A DNA stretch of 64,000 bases from Costus lasius. Taxonomy: Eukaryota > Streptophyta > Magnoliopsida > Zingiberales > Costaceae. A program made the translations under genes and the position numbers. Positions 20,661 to 32,406 of the stretch are shown piece by piece. The stretch lies in NCBI GenBank assembly GCA_027563935.2, contig CM050449.1, positions 44,242,507 to 44,306,506 on the forward strand, read 5' to 3'. How positions within the stretch are numbered: the first letter of the stretch is position 1; each line of letters opens with the position of its first letter. The notes below the pieces were generated by a model. The model was given only the letters and a program-made list of their open reading frames with translations, was not told the origin of the DNA and made no database searches.

Positions 20661-22689
20661 TTTTTGATTTATGGTCAAGCTATGGACCTAAAATTAGTGC
20701 TTCTTGGGAGGCAACCCAAGCACTCTTGTTTAACTTTATTTCTTTTATTTTATTTTAGTTTATTTTTAGAACTAATTTTTTTTTCTCTTTTTGTAGGTGA
20801 ATACAAGTTTTAGCGCATAATACGGCACCGCCGTAATTAGTTTTACGGTACTGTATTTTCGGTCCATTTTCGACAGAAAGTTTTGTGATTTTAACGGCAG
20901 AGCCGTAACGTCTTTCACATGCCGTAATTTTGAGTGATTTCCTTCCCAAGAATCTTTTGAACAATACAGTAGTATCGTAAAGGATAATACGGTGCCGTAA
21001 TTTGAAACCTGCTTTCTACATTCTGCATACTTGACTGGGTGTTTTCTCGCTGCAATTTTAAGAAACTAGGCTGGGAAAAATTTTGATATTTGGCACAAAC
21101 ATGAAGTACTCATCTTTGTCTATCATCTGGATATTTTTGCAGAATTTTAAAGTCCATGGATCATTCTAAACCACCTAGCAACTTTTCGATTCTGATTAAT
21201 TTCTGTAGCAGTTTTCTTCTAACTAATTTGATTAGCACTTTTGCTGCAAGTTTTTAAGATGCTTAAATAACTTGAAACCTAGATTTTTCGCATGGTATAT
21301 GAAGAGCTTGTGTCGTTCTATCTGTGGATTAATTCTTTTCATGAAAATATTTTTTGATTATTCTAGGAAACATAGCAACTTTTCGAATCTAATTAACTTT
21401 TGTGCAGTTTTTGTAGTTTTGTAATCTGATTAGCCTTCTTTCTGCTGATGCCCTAAATTCCTGATAGATTTTGATCCTTTGATTTTCATACATTTGAAAA
21501 GAACGAGTTTTATTCTATTACATGGTTCTGTCCATTTTCCTTTTGGGTCATTAAATCTTATTTTTGGGTATGGCTACTTTTCTTAAAAAAATTCACTGGC
21601 TGCATTGTTTGTTTTCTACCTGTTATAGCTTCTTTTGCCTCCGGATGCATAAATCTTCAAGAGCAACTGTCTTCCACCTATAGTCACCACTGCCTCTGCC
21701 TCTGACATCACTGTTTCCAACCGTCGACACTGGATTATACATCAGCATACTTTTACCTCTTTTGCTACCTCTTATTCCATTTATTTTATTTATGTAGCAG
21801 ACTCTTCATTAGTGACTGATTTTTTTCTCTGCAGTGCTATCTCTCGCACCCATCGGCCGACGATCTCACCTCTAGGACAGTAGACTCCAGCAGGCCACTA
21901 GAGATTACTCACTCTACTGTCGGCATCACCATCATTGCTAGGAGCTTTTCAGCTAGCCTCTATTCCATCTCTGCTACTTGCCTACATCAGCTTTTTCCAT
22001 CACCACGCTTTGACCATCGATGATATCCCTGATTCTTCTTCGAGAAAATTATTTTTATCATTATTATTTGAGGAGACTATTTTTAGACTGATCCTTATGT
22101 ATCTTAAATTGTGTAGGTAAAATTTTCAAAAGGCACATCTTTGGACCTAGCAACATCTAGTCCGACACTATTTTTGATCTCAGCCTTATGTATTTTCAGT
22201 CAGAGCTTGCTATATAGTTTTGTGAGTATTGTTTGCACTTTCTTGTGATTATTTGATTTGATATGATTATCTACACTTTTCTTCTCTTAGATCTATCACT
22301 TTACATCCTTTGCATTGTTTGAGCCTTATGTGAATATATCACTTTACATCTCATGATTGTTGAGTTTGATGCTTCTACACCTCTATGACCACCAACACTG
22401 CTATTCTGTTTCACATGCTTATCTTTCTTTTGGATGTGGTTGTATGATGATTATGATGATACTGATTTCTACTATTTCGATGAGGTTGTATTATGATATT
22501 TCGATATTCTGATGAGCTATCTTTGATATGGTTGTAGTATACATGATGATATATTTAGTGTTTACGATGATATTTTGTGATGATGATGAGTATATTCTTG
22601 TTTTATATTGTTGATGCCTTGATTGATTGATGATGAATGGATTCAAATTCATGATTAGAGAAAAACCCTATCATGTTAGATTTATTTCT
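20661..22689 (+). other. G 3' tail, no gene seen
   Basis: Starts with a GTCAAGCTATGGACC stretch and CTTGGGAGGCAACCCAAG (20704-20721), the pattern following pol in Athila-like elements. A T-rich stretch, a second TACGGC/GCCGTA inverted-repeat group (20820-20998) and a GATGAT-rich region (22440-22640) follow. It parallels the tail of H (62426-64000), including an AAACCCTATCATG block at 22664 and 63799. No ORF of interest. Confidence 0.6.
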
Positions 22690-23520
22690 TCAATGCATAT
22701 CCATTTTTGAAATTTGACATTGGTTGATGCATGAAATTTTGGGTAGATGTATTATTTGAGAAATAAGATCTAAAAATGAAACTACTCCTTTGAATAAAAT
22801 GAGTATATGAGTATGATTTGAGTATATGAGAATTGAGATCAGATGGCACAACATGACCAAAATATGTATAGTCAATAATGTATTTACCATCTTTCCAAAC
22901 AAAATTGGCAACTTCACCTGTCTCATGAACTTGAATAGCATAGAAAAATGAAAGATATCATATTTGCCTAATTTTCAAATAATGAAGAAGACCCTGTGTC
23001 TCTTTGAATTGTAACCACTCTCTTCTTTGTCTACTAATTAAATCATTGTCTTTTCTTGTAAATGAAGCATTTTTAGCACTAGTTGCTCCTGATTGAAAGA
23101 AGTCAAATATTTACGTTGATTTCATATCAAATTAGCTCATTTGGTCAATTATGGCATGCCGATATGAAAAAGAATCCATTAATGTGATCTAAGCAGATGA
23201 ACTTTGTCTGGGCATGTCATTTAATGATTGTGGTTTAATTATACACGAGATAACTTCCATACATTATTCTATTCAAACTTAAACACCACACGAGCCATAC
23301 AATTAGTTATATAATTGGATTGGGGATTTCTAGTGACATGTCTTGGATGTACTTGTTGAGTCCTCTGATTGCTACACGCAAAACTTATAAACTTTAATGA
23401 ACCATTTTTTCTATGCTCAGTACTAAATTTCTTGACAGTAAAACCTATCCTCTTAGCATAATCATTGTAAGACATATAAGCATCTCCTTCACATCAAAAC
23501 TCCAAAACAACTCATGGTTC
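22690..23520 (-). pseudogene. FAR1/FHY3-like (Mutator-transposase-related) remnant
   Basis: Minus-strand translation recovers the hallmarks of the FAR1 family. EF*CEGDAYMSYNDYAKRIGFTVKK and a Cys/His region ending CMARVVFKFE (23279-23515) match the FAR1 DNA-binding domain. SPDKVHLLRSH-like sequence preceded by NHNH follows (23170-23260, with stops). QRREWLQFKETQGLLHYLK, FFYAIQ, GEVANFVWKDGKYIIDY and YFGHVV (22800-23060) match the junction to the MULE transposase core. Stops and frameshifts occur throughout, and the catalytic DDE part and SWIM finger are missing. FAR1-type proteins are transposase-derived light-signalling transcription factors; this could be a decayed gene copy or part of a Mutator-like element. 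No terminal inverted repeats could be assigned. Confidence 0.72.
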
Positions 23521-23757
23521 ATTTGATGAGCTCTCAAGTGGTTAACAAGATTCCTAAAAACATATTTTAAAAAAAAATACTTGCATTTTATAAGATAAAA
23601 ATTAAGGTAGATTGAAATCTTACTTCTTACATAACTTCCTCCTTTGTTGTTGTAGCTCCAATTGTTGATGATTCTTTACCCTCATTAGTCCCCATCATGC
23701 TTGAATCCAGTGTTCATCTACAAAAATATTGTAAACAAAAAATTAATTTAGAATATG

Positions 23758-23938
23758 TTCTACCTTATTAGATGTAAGTCCTACCTTATCAGATGCAGGT
23801 TCTATCTTATGAGATGCAGGTTTTACCGTAATATATGGAAGTTCTACCTTCACATGTGTAAATTCTACTTTAAAATATACAAGTTCTACCTTTTAAGTAG
23901 GGTTCTACTATAAATATGCAAGTTCTACCTTATGCTAT
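23758..23938. repeat. 21-bp minisatellite (about nine units)
   Basis: Degenerate tandem units based on TTCTACCTTATNAGATGCAAG; six units are exactly 21 bp and the last ones 18-20 bp. On the minus strand 21 bp equals seven codons, giving a KVEPASD-like heptapeptide in the better-preserved units. It lies just upstream of the FAR1-like remnant in the same sense. Confidence 0.85.
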
Positions 23939-24589
23939 GCTATTTAAAACAATTTGTACATTTAGGGAAAGAATTACCATTAGACAGAGCAGCAATGCCA
24001 ACAGCAGGGAGTGCAACGCCAATGGATAGAGACTTGGGGAGATCGAGACCATTAGCATAGTAGGAGAGTGGCAAGGAGAGTGATGTAGGTAGTATGAGAG
24101 AGAAGGGTAGAGCATTTCGATGGAAGTATAGGGAATGTTCCAATGGCAAGTGAGGGAAGTAAAGAGTTTTGGCGGTAGGAGAATTTCTAGTAGTAGGAGT
24201 GGGGCAGAAGTAGGGACCGACGAGTGCTAGCAGTGAGGGCACTCGAGCACTTGGGTAGGGAGACAGTTGGAGCAGGGAGAGATAGAGCGGTAGGACAGGG
24301 GGAGATTGTCGATGAGCAGGAGAGGCGATGGCATCCGGCGAGCGAGGGGTGCAAAGCAGGGTGGGAGAGGGGAGATTATCAGTAGAGGGAAGTAGGTAGG
24401 GTGATTGGGAAGTGGGCCAAGATTTTTTTAAACTTTAAGATTCATGTAAGGAATCTTAAGGGACCCCGTTGAAACTAGTCAAGCGGGGTCCCCATTTAAA
24501 AATGCATGCCTCGGGAAGTGATGTACGTGTCAGGAGTATGTTGCCACACTCTAACTCCACTATCACCAAAGACCTCACGTGTCACGATC
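23939..24589. other. Unassigned AG-rich stretch with a short hairpin
   Basis: No recognisable coding or element structure. At 24460-24492 GGGACCCCG and CGGGGTCCC form a 9-bp inverted repeat with a 15-base loop. Confidence 0.5.
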
Positions 24590-26870
24590 AAAAATACTAG
24601 GAGGTTTGAACATGCATTCGCAAGTGCAAGAACATATTGAAATAAATAAAATATCAATCCCATAGAGACTCTAGAATTATGTACCAAATAGATCATACTA
24701 ATATAAGTGAATCTATTAGTATGGAATCAATGTTAAGGGCACAAAATAATAATCTATAGAATATAATGGAAGTTCGGTTATGGGGTATCACCACAATAAT
24801 TTTCCAAAAGCAAAATATACCAGCAAGTGTTAAATCATATAAGATTGTTAAAAGGAAATCTACTTTTAGAATTTATATGATGTCCCTTTTGAGTAGCCCA
24901 TCCTAATGTTTAACTAGTCCAATACCCATCTATCAATTTATTTGACCCTAGTTAACTTTATTAAGCATTGTGTAGATTATCTTTTTCCCCAATATAACTT
25001 AGCTACTTTGGTAGTCATAAGCTACAAGGTTATTTGCAAGTTTTCAAAACTAAGAGTCACCTTTTAGTCCTTGTCCTAGTTTGTAAGGCAGTTTAATTAA
25101 GAGCTCTAAGTTATTAAATGTAGAATTAATCCCACTAATCAAAGTGTATAATACTAGCTACTTTTATAGTCTACACTTTATAGATTTAACTAATGATTAC
25201 TAGGGTTAAGAGTCACCTTTCAGCCCTTGTCCTAACCCTCATGACATGCAATAAGTTAAACATAATTAATAAAAAAGTTACACTAAGAATCTACAATCAA
25301 CTTCAACAAACTTAAATAAAATCAACATTCTAGATACTCATTTCTATGAGAAAATTAAGGGGTTACTTCCCATAGCCTGAAAACAAGTTTAAGATAGAAA
25401 GATAGTCATGAAATCAAACTTAAACTCCAAGTTAATGTATACAATCAATTTATAAAGAGTAAAATAATGAAATTTCGAACTCCCTAATGAAGAATTATCA
25501 AAATACATATTTTCTCTATCCTAATCATGATTGTAATCACAACTATGATTCTGTTGTTGAAATTCACTTCTTCCCTGCTCGTAGTTGATGTTGTTCTAAC
25601 TCAAATCTCCCTCAAATCTCAATAGATTTTTATGAAATTTGAATTCAAAACTCTCCTTCTCTCTCATCCCTTCCCTCTGGATGAGTTACTTCCTCCAATT
25701 TCTCATAACCTTATGGCTATGAGAGTTAGAAGTTGAAACTAGGGTTTTATGCCTCTGACACATTCTCTGCTTCGATTCTGTGCGAGGAAGCATTGAGAAG
25801 ACTAAAAGTGGTAGAATTGATGCCTCGTGAGTGCTCTCCTCATGCCCTAAGCTTAGAGATCTTCTTATAGAGTGCTAGAGGAGAAATCGGGCAAGGCTCT
25901 GTCGCCTGCTGGAATCGGTCTCTCATTCAAAATAGAATCTTATGTCATGATTACAATCACAGCCAATGATTATCAACTTGGCTCAAAATGGCTCAAAATT
26001 TGTGGGTTGATTTCTTCTCTCCTTGGGAAATATTATTTTGGCTTTACTTTTCACAAAATCCATGATCGTCCTATAATCACCACCATTGATTTTAATCACC
26101 ATTAATAATTTTCGTTCAACTTTGGACTTCAAATATTTGATAAAGTTTGAATATCATTTTAATGAAATCTCTTTATTTTGGTCGAATATCATTTTTATTT
26201 GAAAAGTTAAAAAAGATGGAGGGAAGAAGTTTTTCTACAAAATCTACTATATTCATGTACATTAGTATGAAAATAGAGGAAAAGATAATATAAATTTAAG
26301 ATAAATTTGCATGTAAAACTCTATAAAAATTTGTGTCATTAGGAAGTAGCATAGTTCTCCTTAAATTGCTCTATTTTCTTGCTACTGAAGGGAATTGAGG
26401 TGCTTGCTTCCCAATTGTTGTGCTACAAGAATTGTTGTGCTTGTGATGCCACTTAATACCAAGCTGTTCAATCTAGTGCCACTAAAAATAGGGATTGAGC
26501 TACTTGCTTATTCATATTGCTATTTTCGGGAACTAGCACAATCCTTGGTGATAGAATCGTACTACTTGCTTATCATGTTGGGACTTGGTCTCTGTTTTCT
26601 TGTGCTTGCCACTTGAGTGAGTCTTCTACTACTTGTGTTTCAATCCTACACAGCTATGATTGCTTCTTTTCTACACTAGTAATAGAATCACGACCGTGAT
26701 TGTAATCATGGTCGAGTCAAAAATGCTCTAAATTGCATGAAAACTATTGTGCGGCTTCGTCTCAATGTATGTAACATTATTGTGGTTAAATATACTTCAA
26801 ACTTTGCCAATTTTGTGGTCTTTTTCACTAAACATGCACAAAAATAGAAAAATGATAGTTGTGTGCAAAG
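24590..26870 (-). repeat. Decayed Athila-like LTR sequence, copy 1
   Basis: The minus strand near 24610-24690 (TTTGGTACATAATTC, GAGTCTCTATGGGATTGATA, TTGCACTTGCGAATGC) parallels the end of G's LTR (18860-18940), implying an inverted relative. It holds CATGATTGTAATCAC-type dyads at 25528, 25944 and 26690. Copy 2 (26930-27845) aligns with its centre. Limits are approximate and no duplication was found. Confidence 0.5.
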
Positions 26871-26929
26871 TGGCTAAATGGCATAAATTAATATAATTGG
26901 AGAGAAATATAACATAATTTCACATTAAA

Positions 26930-27845
26930 TATGTAGGAAAATTACTATAAAAAAATATGTTATCACCCAACCTAATGTTTAACTAAATTGATACCGGATT
27001 CTCATTTTCCTATCAAACTCATTAAGTTCTATGTAAATTATTGAACCTCAAATAACTCTAGCTGCATTCATAGTCTAGTTTTATAGGATTAATTATAGAG
27101 TTCCGATATTATGAGTCATCTCACAATACTTGTCATAATACCTAAGATATGTAATAATTTGGCCACAACAATTTCATGTTTAATTTAGCATCTATAATTA
27201 AATTAACAACATCTAAAAAGATTAGTTAAGACTACAAAACATAATTATTAAGAGAAGTTCAAAGGGCTACACCATATATCCTAAAAAGGTGTTTAAGATA
27301 CAAGATTTATCATTTTAAATCATTTAAAATGGACAATTGAATATTATCAAAGAGAAATAAAAATTATAATAATTAAGCAACTCCATAAAAGTTTTCCATC
27401 AAAACTAATTTCTCTCTCATACCCGTGATTGTATTCATAGGCTGTGACTGTGTACAATCACTATTAGTGAAACATGCTCTCTCATACCCAAATCTTCACT
27501 GATTTTTCTCAAAATTCAGCGAGGATCGGAGCAAAGGTCCTCCTCCTCATTGTTGATTTACTTGCATTGATGCCTAGTTCCTCTTAGTTCCAAGAATCGC
27601 CATTTGCCTTGTTCTATAGAGCCACCAATCACATTTCTCAGCATCAATTTGGTATGAGGTAGTGGCGGATTGCTCTCAAAATCGCTCTATATGTCACACT
27701 ATGTGTTGGTTGTCCTTTTGCCCTAAGGCAACAATTCTTTAAATTAGTTGGTGAGGGGCATGATTTGAGGAGAAAGAGTTGCTAGTTCACTCGTAAAACT
27801 CGATCATGATTATCAAAATCACAGCTATGACTGTGATCACGGTGC
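26930..27845 (-). repeat. Decayed Athila-like LTR sequence, copy 2
   Basis: Aligns loosely with 24880-25600: shared CTAATGTTTAACTA, AAGAGTCACCT/TGAGTCATCT and a closing group of ATGATTGTAATCAC-type dyads (27420-27470 and 27805-27840). Same orientation as copy 1. It ends where the H coding frame begins. Confidence 0.45.
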
Positions 27846-27847
27846 CG

Positions 27848-28581
27848 ACAAAGTTTCTAAAGGACATTCTGTCCAATAGAAGGAAGCTTGAAGAACATGG
27901 TACTATTGCACTCACTAAGAAGTGCAGTGCTATAATCTAGAGCAAGCTTCACCGAAAACTAAAGGATTCAGGCAGCTTCTCTATCCCCTGTCATATTAGA
28001 GATATGTCTTTTGAACATTTTTTATGTGATTTAGGTGCAAGTGTAAGCCTAATGCCATATTCCATTTCTTGGAAATTGGACATTGGCGACATCAAGCAAA
28101 TGACCATTTCATTGCAACTAGCTAATCATTCTATTCAAAAGCCGTTAGGAATTCTAGAAGATGTCCCAATGAAGGTAGAAAATTTCTTTATACTAGTAGA
28201 TTTTGTTGTTCTAAAAATGGAAGAAGATGTAAAGCTGCCTATCATTTTGGGTAGAGACTTCTTAGCTACCGCTGGAGCGGCAATTGATGTCAAGAATGGG
28301 AAGCTTTCATTGAACATTGGTAAGGAGGCTATTGAGTTTGAATTATCTGCTAGCCTAAAGAAACCCTCTTTTGCAGGTTTTTACTATAATATTGATGTTG
28401 TTGACGAAGTGGTTAGCCAAGCTATGATTAGTGAATCAACTATGGACCCTTTTGAAATCAGTCTTGTAATTGAAGAGGAAGTAGAGGATAATCAAGAAGG
28501 TCATGTTTTTGTGAAGCTCTTTGATTCTACCAAAGTGATCAACCTAAAGAAAGTAAAATCTGAATATTTGCATGAAGAATC
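27848..28581 (+). pseudogene. H gypsy protease region (left piece)
   Basis: Reads KFLKDILSNRRKLEEHG, then ALTKKCSAII, a TAG stop (27938-27940), KLKDSGSFSIPCHI, and from 28004 the retropepsin: CDLGASVSLMP (catalytic Asp codon at 28028; D-L-G-A in place of D-S/T-G-A, as is usual in Athila-type proteases), then IILGRDFLATAGA (ILG flap-side motif). This layout is typical of Athila-type Gag-Pro. The frame continues into B's LTR only by chance after 28581. One nonsense codon and loss of the polymerase make it non-functional. Confidence 0.8.
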
Positions 28582-30514
28582 TGTTGGTGTATATGCCCTA
28601 GGACCTAATTTTGGTCAACTTATGTACTACTTAACATTGATATTTATATATCATTCTGGCATTGTCGTTATCATTGTTTGTCTACACCTACGATTGTGTA
28701 CTTACATGATAATGTCCCTGGAGACAGATTAGATCTGTGTTCAAATAATTGTCTCCAGTCGATATACCTGAGTGGATATGGGACAGCTCTGGTACTTGAG
28801 AGACTGGTATGTGGGCTGGTTAGGCATGTGGTGCTAACGCAGACACATGGGTATATCATTGGAGGATATACTGGATAGACCCGCTATGAGGCTATGACTT
28901 GGTGTCATGAGTTATCCTCATAAGTGACAGGAGATGCATTGATCCCTTGACTTGAGGTCATTGATCATTCTATATGGTTAGGGACTTGCTTTGATGCAAC
29001 CTAACACCTTGCCGTAGTTGGGAGGTCATAACGGTTGTGATTGAGCATGTCACGACCCATATGAGAAGGTCAATGGATAGACATAGGATTTGCCCCTTCC
29101 TTAGGGAAGTATGATATCCATGGAGCTCCTCTATGGTTCTATGACTGAGAGTGTATGGCCATACCCAGGTGAGAACCTGTTTTAGTCATAGCCATGTAAT
29201 TGGATGAAAACAAGTGGTGACACACTTGTCCAATCGGATATCAGTTCGGCAAAGAGACTGTAATGCATCTGTACCTAGTTGCGATGATGGGGATGTCGAT
29301 GTTGATATCCATTCGAATGACCTGGGTAGCAGCGATGCACTGCTAGGTGCCACTCACTGCTTGTGATGACCTTTGGTCAACAGTGCCAGTGTCAGAGGAA
29401 CCTATAGGGTCGCACACCTTTATACTTGAGTTCTCGTATTGATCGGGAAGCCTTATGATCGAGTTATTGGATAACTCAGATCTAATTGGGAGATTTCATC
29501 AGCGCCAATGGGCCTAATGAGATGGAAGAATATTATTGGAGTCCAAACTTCATTTTTGGCAGGTTGACCCGTATTTGACCATGGTTGGTCATATTTGGAT
29601 TAGGGTTGCATTGGATTGGATCCAAGTGCTTGATCAACCCATGTAATTTAGTTTGGGCTAGCTCATTATCCAATGAGGCCCAATAATAAGTTGTCATGAA
29701 GAGAAGAATGGCTAAAAGGGTATAATGGGGACAAATCTTCTCCCCTAGGCGCCTATGGGCATAATGGGGAGAAGTGGCACAATTTGCTTCATAAGGAAGC
29801 AATTGGCGCCTCCCCCTTAATCCCTTATGGAATGAATGCATCTATGGCATTACTTGGGGAGCAAGGCAAGGCCTTGGCACACAAAGAAAGACATGGGCAC
29901 AAAAGGAATGGTTGAATGATAATTATGGAAATGTCTTGGAGACTTTCCTTGTCTCAAACCTTCTCATCCTAGACGCCCACTTGTCTTGATCCTAGCCTTT
30001 CATAAACTGCCTCTTGCCCTATAAAAGAGCACCTAGCCGAGCCCTCTAGAGAGTGATCAATCCTTGAAGGCGTGAACACATGAAGAGGGGCGAGTGCTAG
30101 GAGCAAGGGCGCATCTTCCTTCTTCCATAGCCGAGAGTTTCTCCTTCCTTACCTCTTGGCGGCTTGGCTCTTTTTCTTTCTTCCCATGGCGCATCTTTTC
30201 TCTTGGTGGCGCAAATGAAGTAGAGCATCTCCCTAAGGCTTGGATCTTCTTCCCGAGGCTAGCACCGGGCGTGGAAGAAGAGAACTCAAGAGATCCGTGT
30301 GTGTGAGACTGTAGAGGGCGCACACTTGGGCGCCTATATCGGCATCACTCCAAATCGCTATTAAGGTATTTCCTAACTCATCGTGTCGACTCTCTTGCTT
30401 GTGATCTTCACTGGGTTTTTGGGACCAGCCTATTTCAGGGACATTCTTCCGCTGTGCAATGTATGTATGTCTATGACTATGAAAATTGTAAAATGTCCCC
30501 GGAGTTTCCCAACA
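28582..30514 (+). repeat. B 5' LTR (1,933 bp)
   Basis: Intact LTR used as reference for the family. Includes GTATGGCCATAC (29153-29164), TATAAAAG (30020-30027) and the closing GTAAAATGTCCCCGGAGTTT block followed by CCCAACA. ORFs inside it (for example on the minus strand near 29.6 and 30.1 kb) recur in each LTR copy and are not considered genes. Confidence 0.94.
30020..30027 (+). promoter_or_regulatory. B 5' LTR TATA box
   Basis: TATAAAAG in a CCC-TATAAAAG-AGC context, conserved at 59861-59868 (B 3' LTR), as TATAAATA at 61376 (B2), and at 6930-6937 on the minus strand (F). Transcription would begin about 25-35 bp downstream. Confidence 0.7.
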
Positions 30515-30515
30515 G

Positions 30516-30527
30516 TGGTATCAAAGG
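30516..30527 (+). other. B primer binding site
   Basis: TGGTATCAAAGG one base after the LTR end; differs from the initiator tRNA-Met complement TGGTATCAGAGC at two positions near its 3' end. Confidence 0.8.
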
Positions 30528-32148
30528 GACTTGCAAGACTCGAACAATGTTTTATGCTTTTCTTTCATGCTCACATGCCATATCTCTATTTTTGTAAATG
30601 GCATGATGCATGGCAAACGATTTTTCTAAGTAGGAAAAATTAGGGTTTCTTGTTTCTATCATCCTCTCAATCTCTTTTGGATTTTTGGACTACTTTTCTT
30701 GTTTGATTTAAAGATCAGAGGCGCACGTAATTTTGTCAAGTAGGACGGGCATTGTGTCTTCGGACTGGCCAAGTCTCTTGATCTGACAAAATTGCCAGCC
30801 GAAAGGATCTCTGAAATCATCATGAAAATAAATCGCAATAAACCAAAAGATTTGTGAGAAGAAGATGAGAAAAAGAGACTAGTTTTATGAAAAAGTAAAA
30901 TCTCAGATTTTATGTTTTTCATGAGCATGTAGAATTGCATTAGTAAATACCTTGATTGTGCATGATGTTGTGATCATTAGTCAAGCCCCCTTTGCATGCC
31001 TGCGATGTATCCTCGTGAGGCCTACGCGCCGCTTTTCTTTTTGCTTTTGACTAAGAATAAGATTAGGGTGGCGCATGAACTTGGAACTTGGCGCATGCAT
31101 ACCCTGCTTAGTGGCGCAAATTAGGCATGGCCGAACCCTAGGGTTTGAGAGCTAGCTAATTTGGCTTCTTGCATTGTGGCGCATCCTCATTGGAGGAAGA
31201 CCATGGCATTGGCCGAACCTATGGGGAACTTTTAAAAGTGTACCTCTAGGGTTTGAGAGCTAAACCATGAGAGAAGGACCTTGGAGCCAACCTTGAAGTT
31301 CAAGCTAGAGGTCGGCTAGGCTAGGTCTAGTTTTTGGGGCTTGAGTTCTAGGACAAGAGTTGAACCTATTTCATGGCATGGATTGGTTCAATGTCTTGAA
31401 TAGGATATGATCACATCATTCTTTACTGCTTTTATTATTATTTGCAGAAGCATGCCTGAAATGTTTTATTGTTATGTTATCACCATAGGATTGCATGCCT
31501 GTAATGATAGACATAAGATAAAACTGAGATGATGAGAACTTAAACAAAAACCCTCAATTAAAATATCAAGTCTGGTAGCCTTCTAACGTGTAGCCCTCAC
31601 TAAGCTATCGATCAGTGGAGTTGTGAATTGTTTCCCACCCTCGTGGGACACACCCACTTATCTTTAGAAAGTGCGTGGTGGCAATGGTTTCCCCAGTCCA
31701 GTTTTAACCTGGGCGTGCCTTCGCAAGGAAACTCATTGGCCCTGGGCATAACGGTTAGGAATGGACTTGACTAGAAGTTCACATGTGCTGGGCACATGGT
31801 GAAAGTCTAGAGGCATCGTTGAGAGGTAAAGGTTTCATGTTGTATCCAGCCCTCGCTGGACATGAAATGCCCAGGCTGTCTCAACAAGGGGAGTTGCTTG
31901 GAGCAACCGGCCGGCGCGCCCACCTTAGGAAACATGGGTTACTTTGTGCATCTCATCCCATCCTCATGGGACGCGAAGCCTCATGTGAAATAAGAATCCC
32001 ATCTCACTAGGAAGTCTTAAACTCCCCGATTGACTTTGTGGGTTGTCAATTCGAATTTAAAATAGTCGGAGCAGTAATCATTTAAAACAAGTCCAGTTTA
32101 AATGATTCAAAGTAGTACTAATATGTTCTTCTTGGGTATTGTAGAATA
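30528..32148 (+). other. B untranslated leader
   Basis: 1.6 kb without a supported ORF. Imperfectly repeated CTCGTGGGACACACCC / CTCGCTGGACATGAAATGCCC / CTCATGGGACGCGAAGCC modules lie at 31640-31985. Similar modules occur in the A leader, so they may be structured RNA signals. Confidence 0.7.
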
Positions 32149-32406
32149 ATGGCTACGAACACTGGCGGATTATCACTGCGATCACTCCTTGATAAGGATA
32201 AGTTAGTTGGAACTAACTTTATGGACTGGCATCGGAACTTGAGGATAGTCCTCAAGCTCGAGAAGAAGTTGTATGTCCTTGAACAGCCTCTTCCTGCGGC
32301 TCCTCCGCCTAATGCCCGAACGGCAGACAGAGATGCTTATAGAAAGCATCAGGATGACTCTTTGGAGGTTGCATGTCTTATGCTAGCCAGCATGGCACCT
32401 GAACTA
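32149..32406 (+). pseudogene. B gag, N-terminal piece, cut by A
   Basis: Starts MATNTGGLSLRSLLDKDKL and includes the FMDWHRNLRIVLKLEKKLYVLEQ region typical of Angela/BARE Gag. Open for 86 codons to GAA CTA, where A is inserted; AACTA (32402-32406) is the target duplication. The frame resumes at 41623 with QVQYEEHNAF. The start is supported by alignment with A's Gag start. Confidence 0.92.

Larger units (their letters stand above)
17073..22680 (+). mobile_element. G: Athila-like non-autonomous gypsy element, right end unresolved
   Basis: Starts TGATGACAACA inside F's pol, preceded by CCAAG (17068-17072), the predicted target duplication. It has a 1.87 kb LTR, a tRNA-Asp-type primer region in several copies, a Gag-like frame with zinc knuckle and acidic extension, and a tail with the GGCAACCCAAG motif seen at the 3' end of pol in Athila-type elements. 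No pol domain is found. No second LTR and no continuation of F is seen to its right. Either G's 3' end was deleted near 22.7 kb or it lies beyond 64 kb. Confidence 0.7.

Noticed and set aside
23758..23938. CRISPR-like array
   Set aside because: Units are contiguous and degenerate with no spacers, and the context is plant DNA.
24460..24492. Short hairpin as a transposon terminal repeat
   Set aside because: Both arms lie within 33 bp; no distant partner and no flanking duplication was found.
28582..28732. C-terminal part of the 242-codon ORF starting at 28004
   Set aside because: The ORF runs from H's protease into B's LTR across the insertion junction; the last 50 residues are chance read-through.
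30516..30540. Possible tRNA gene or riboswitch at the B leader start
   Set aside because: It is the retrotransposon primer binding site, complementary to tRNA, without a cloverleaf.
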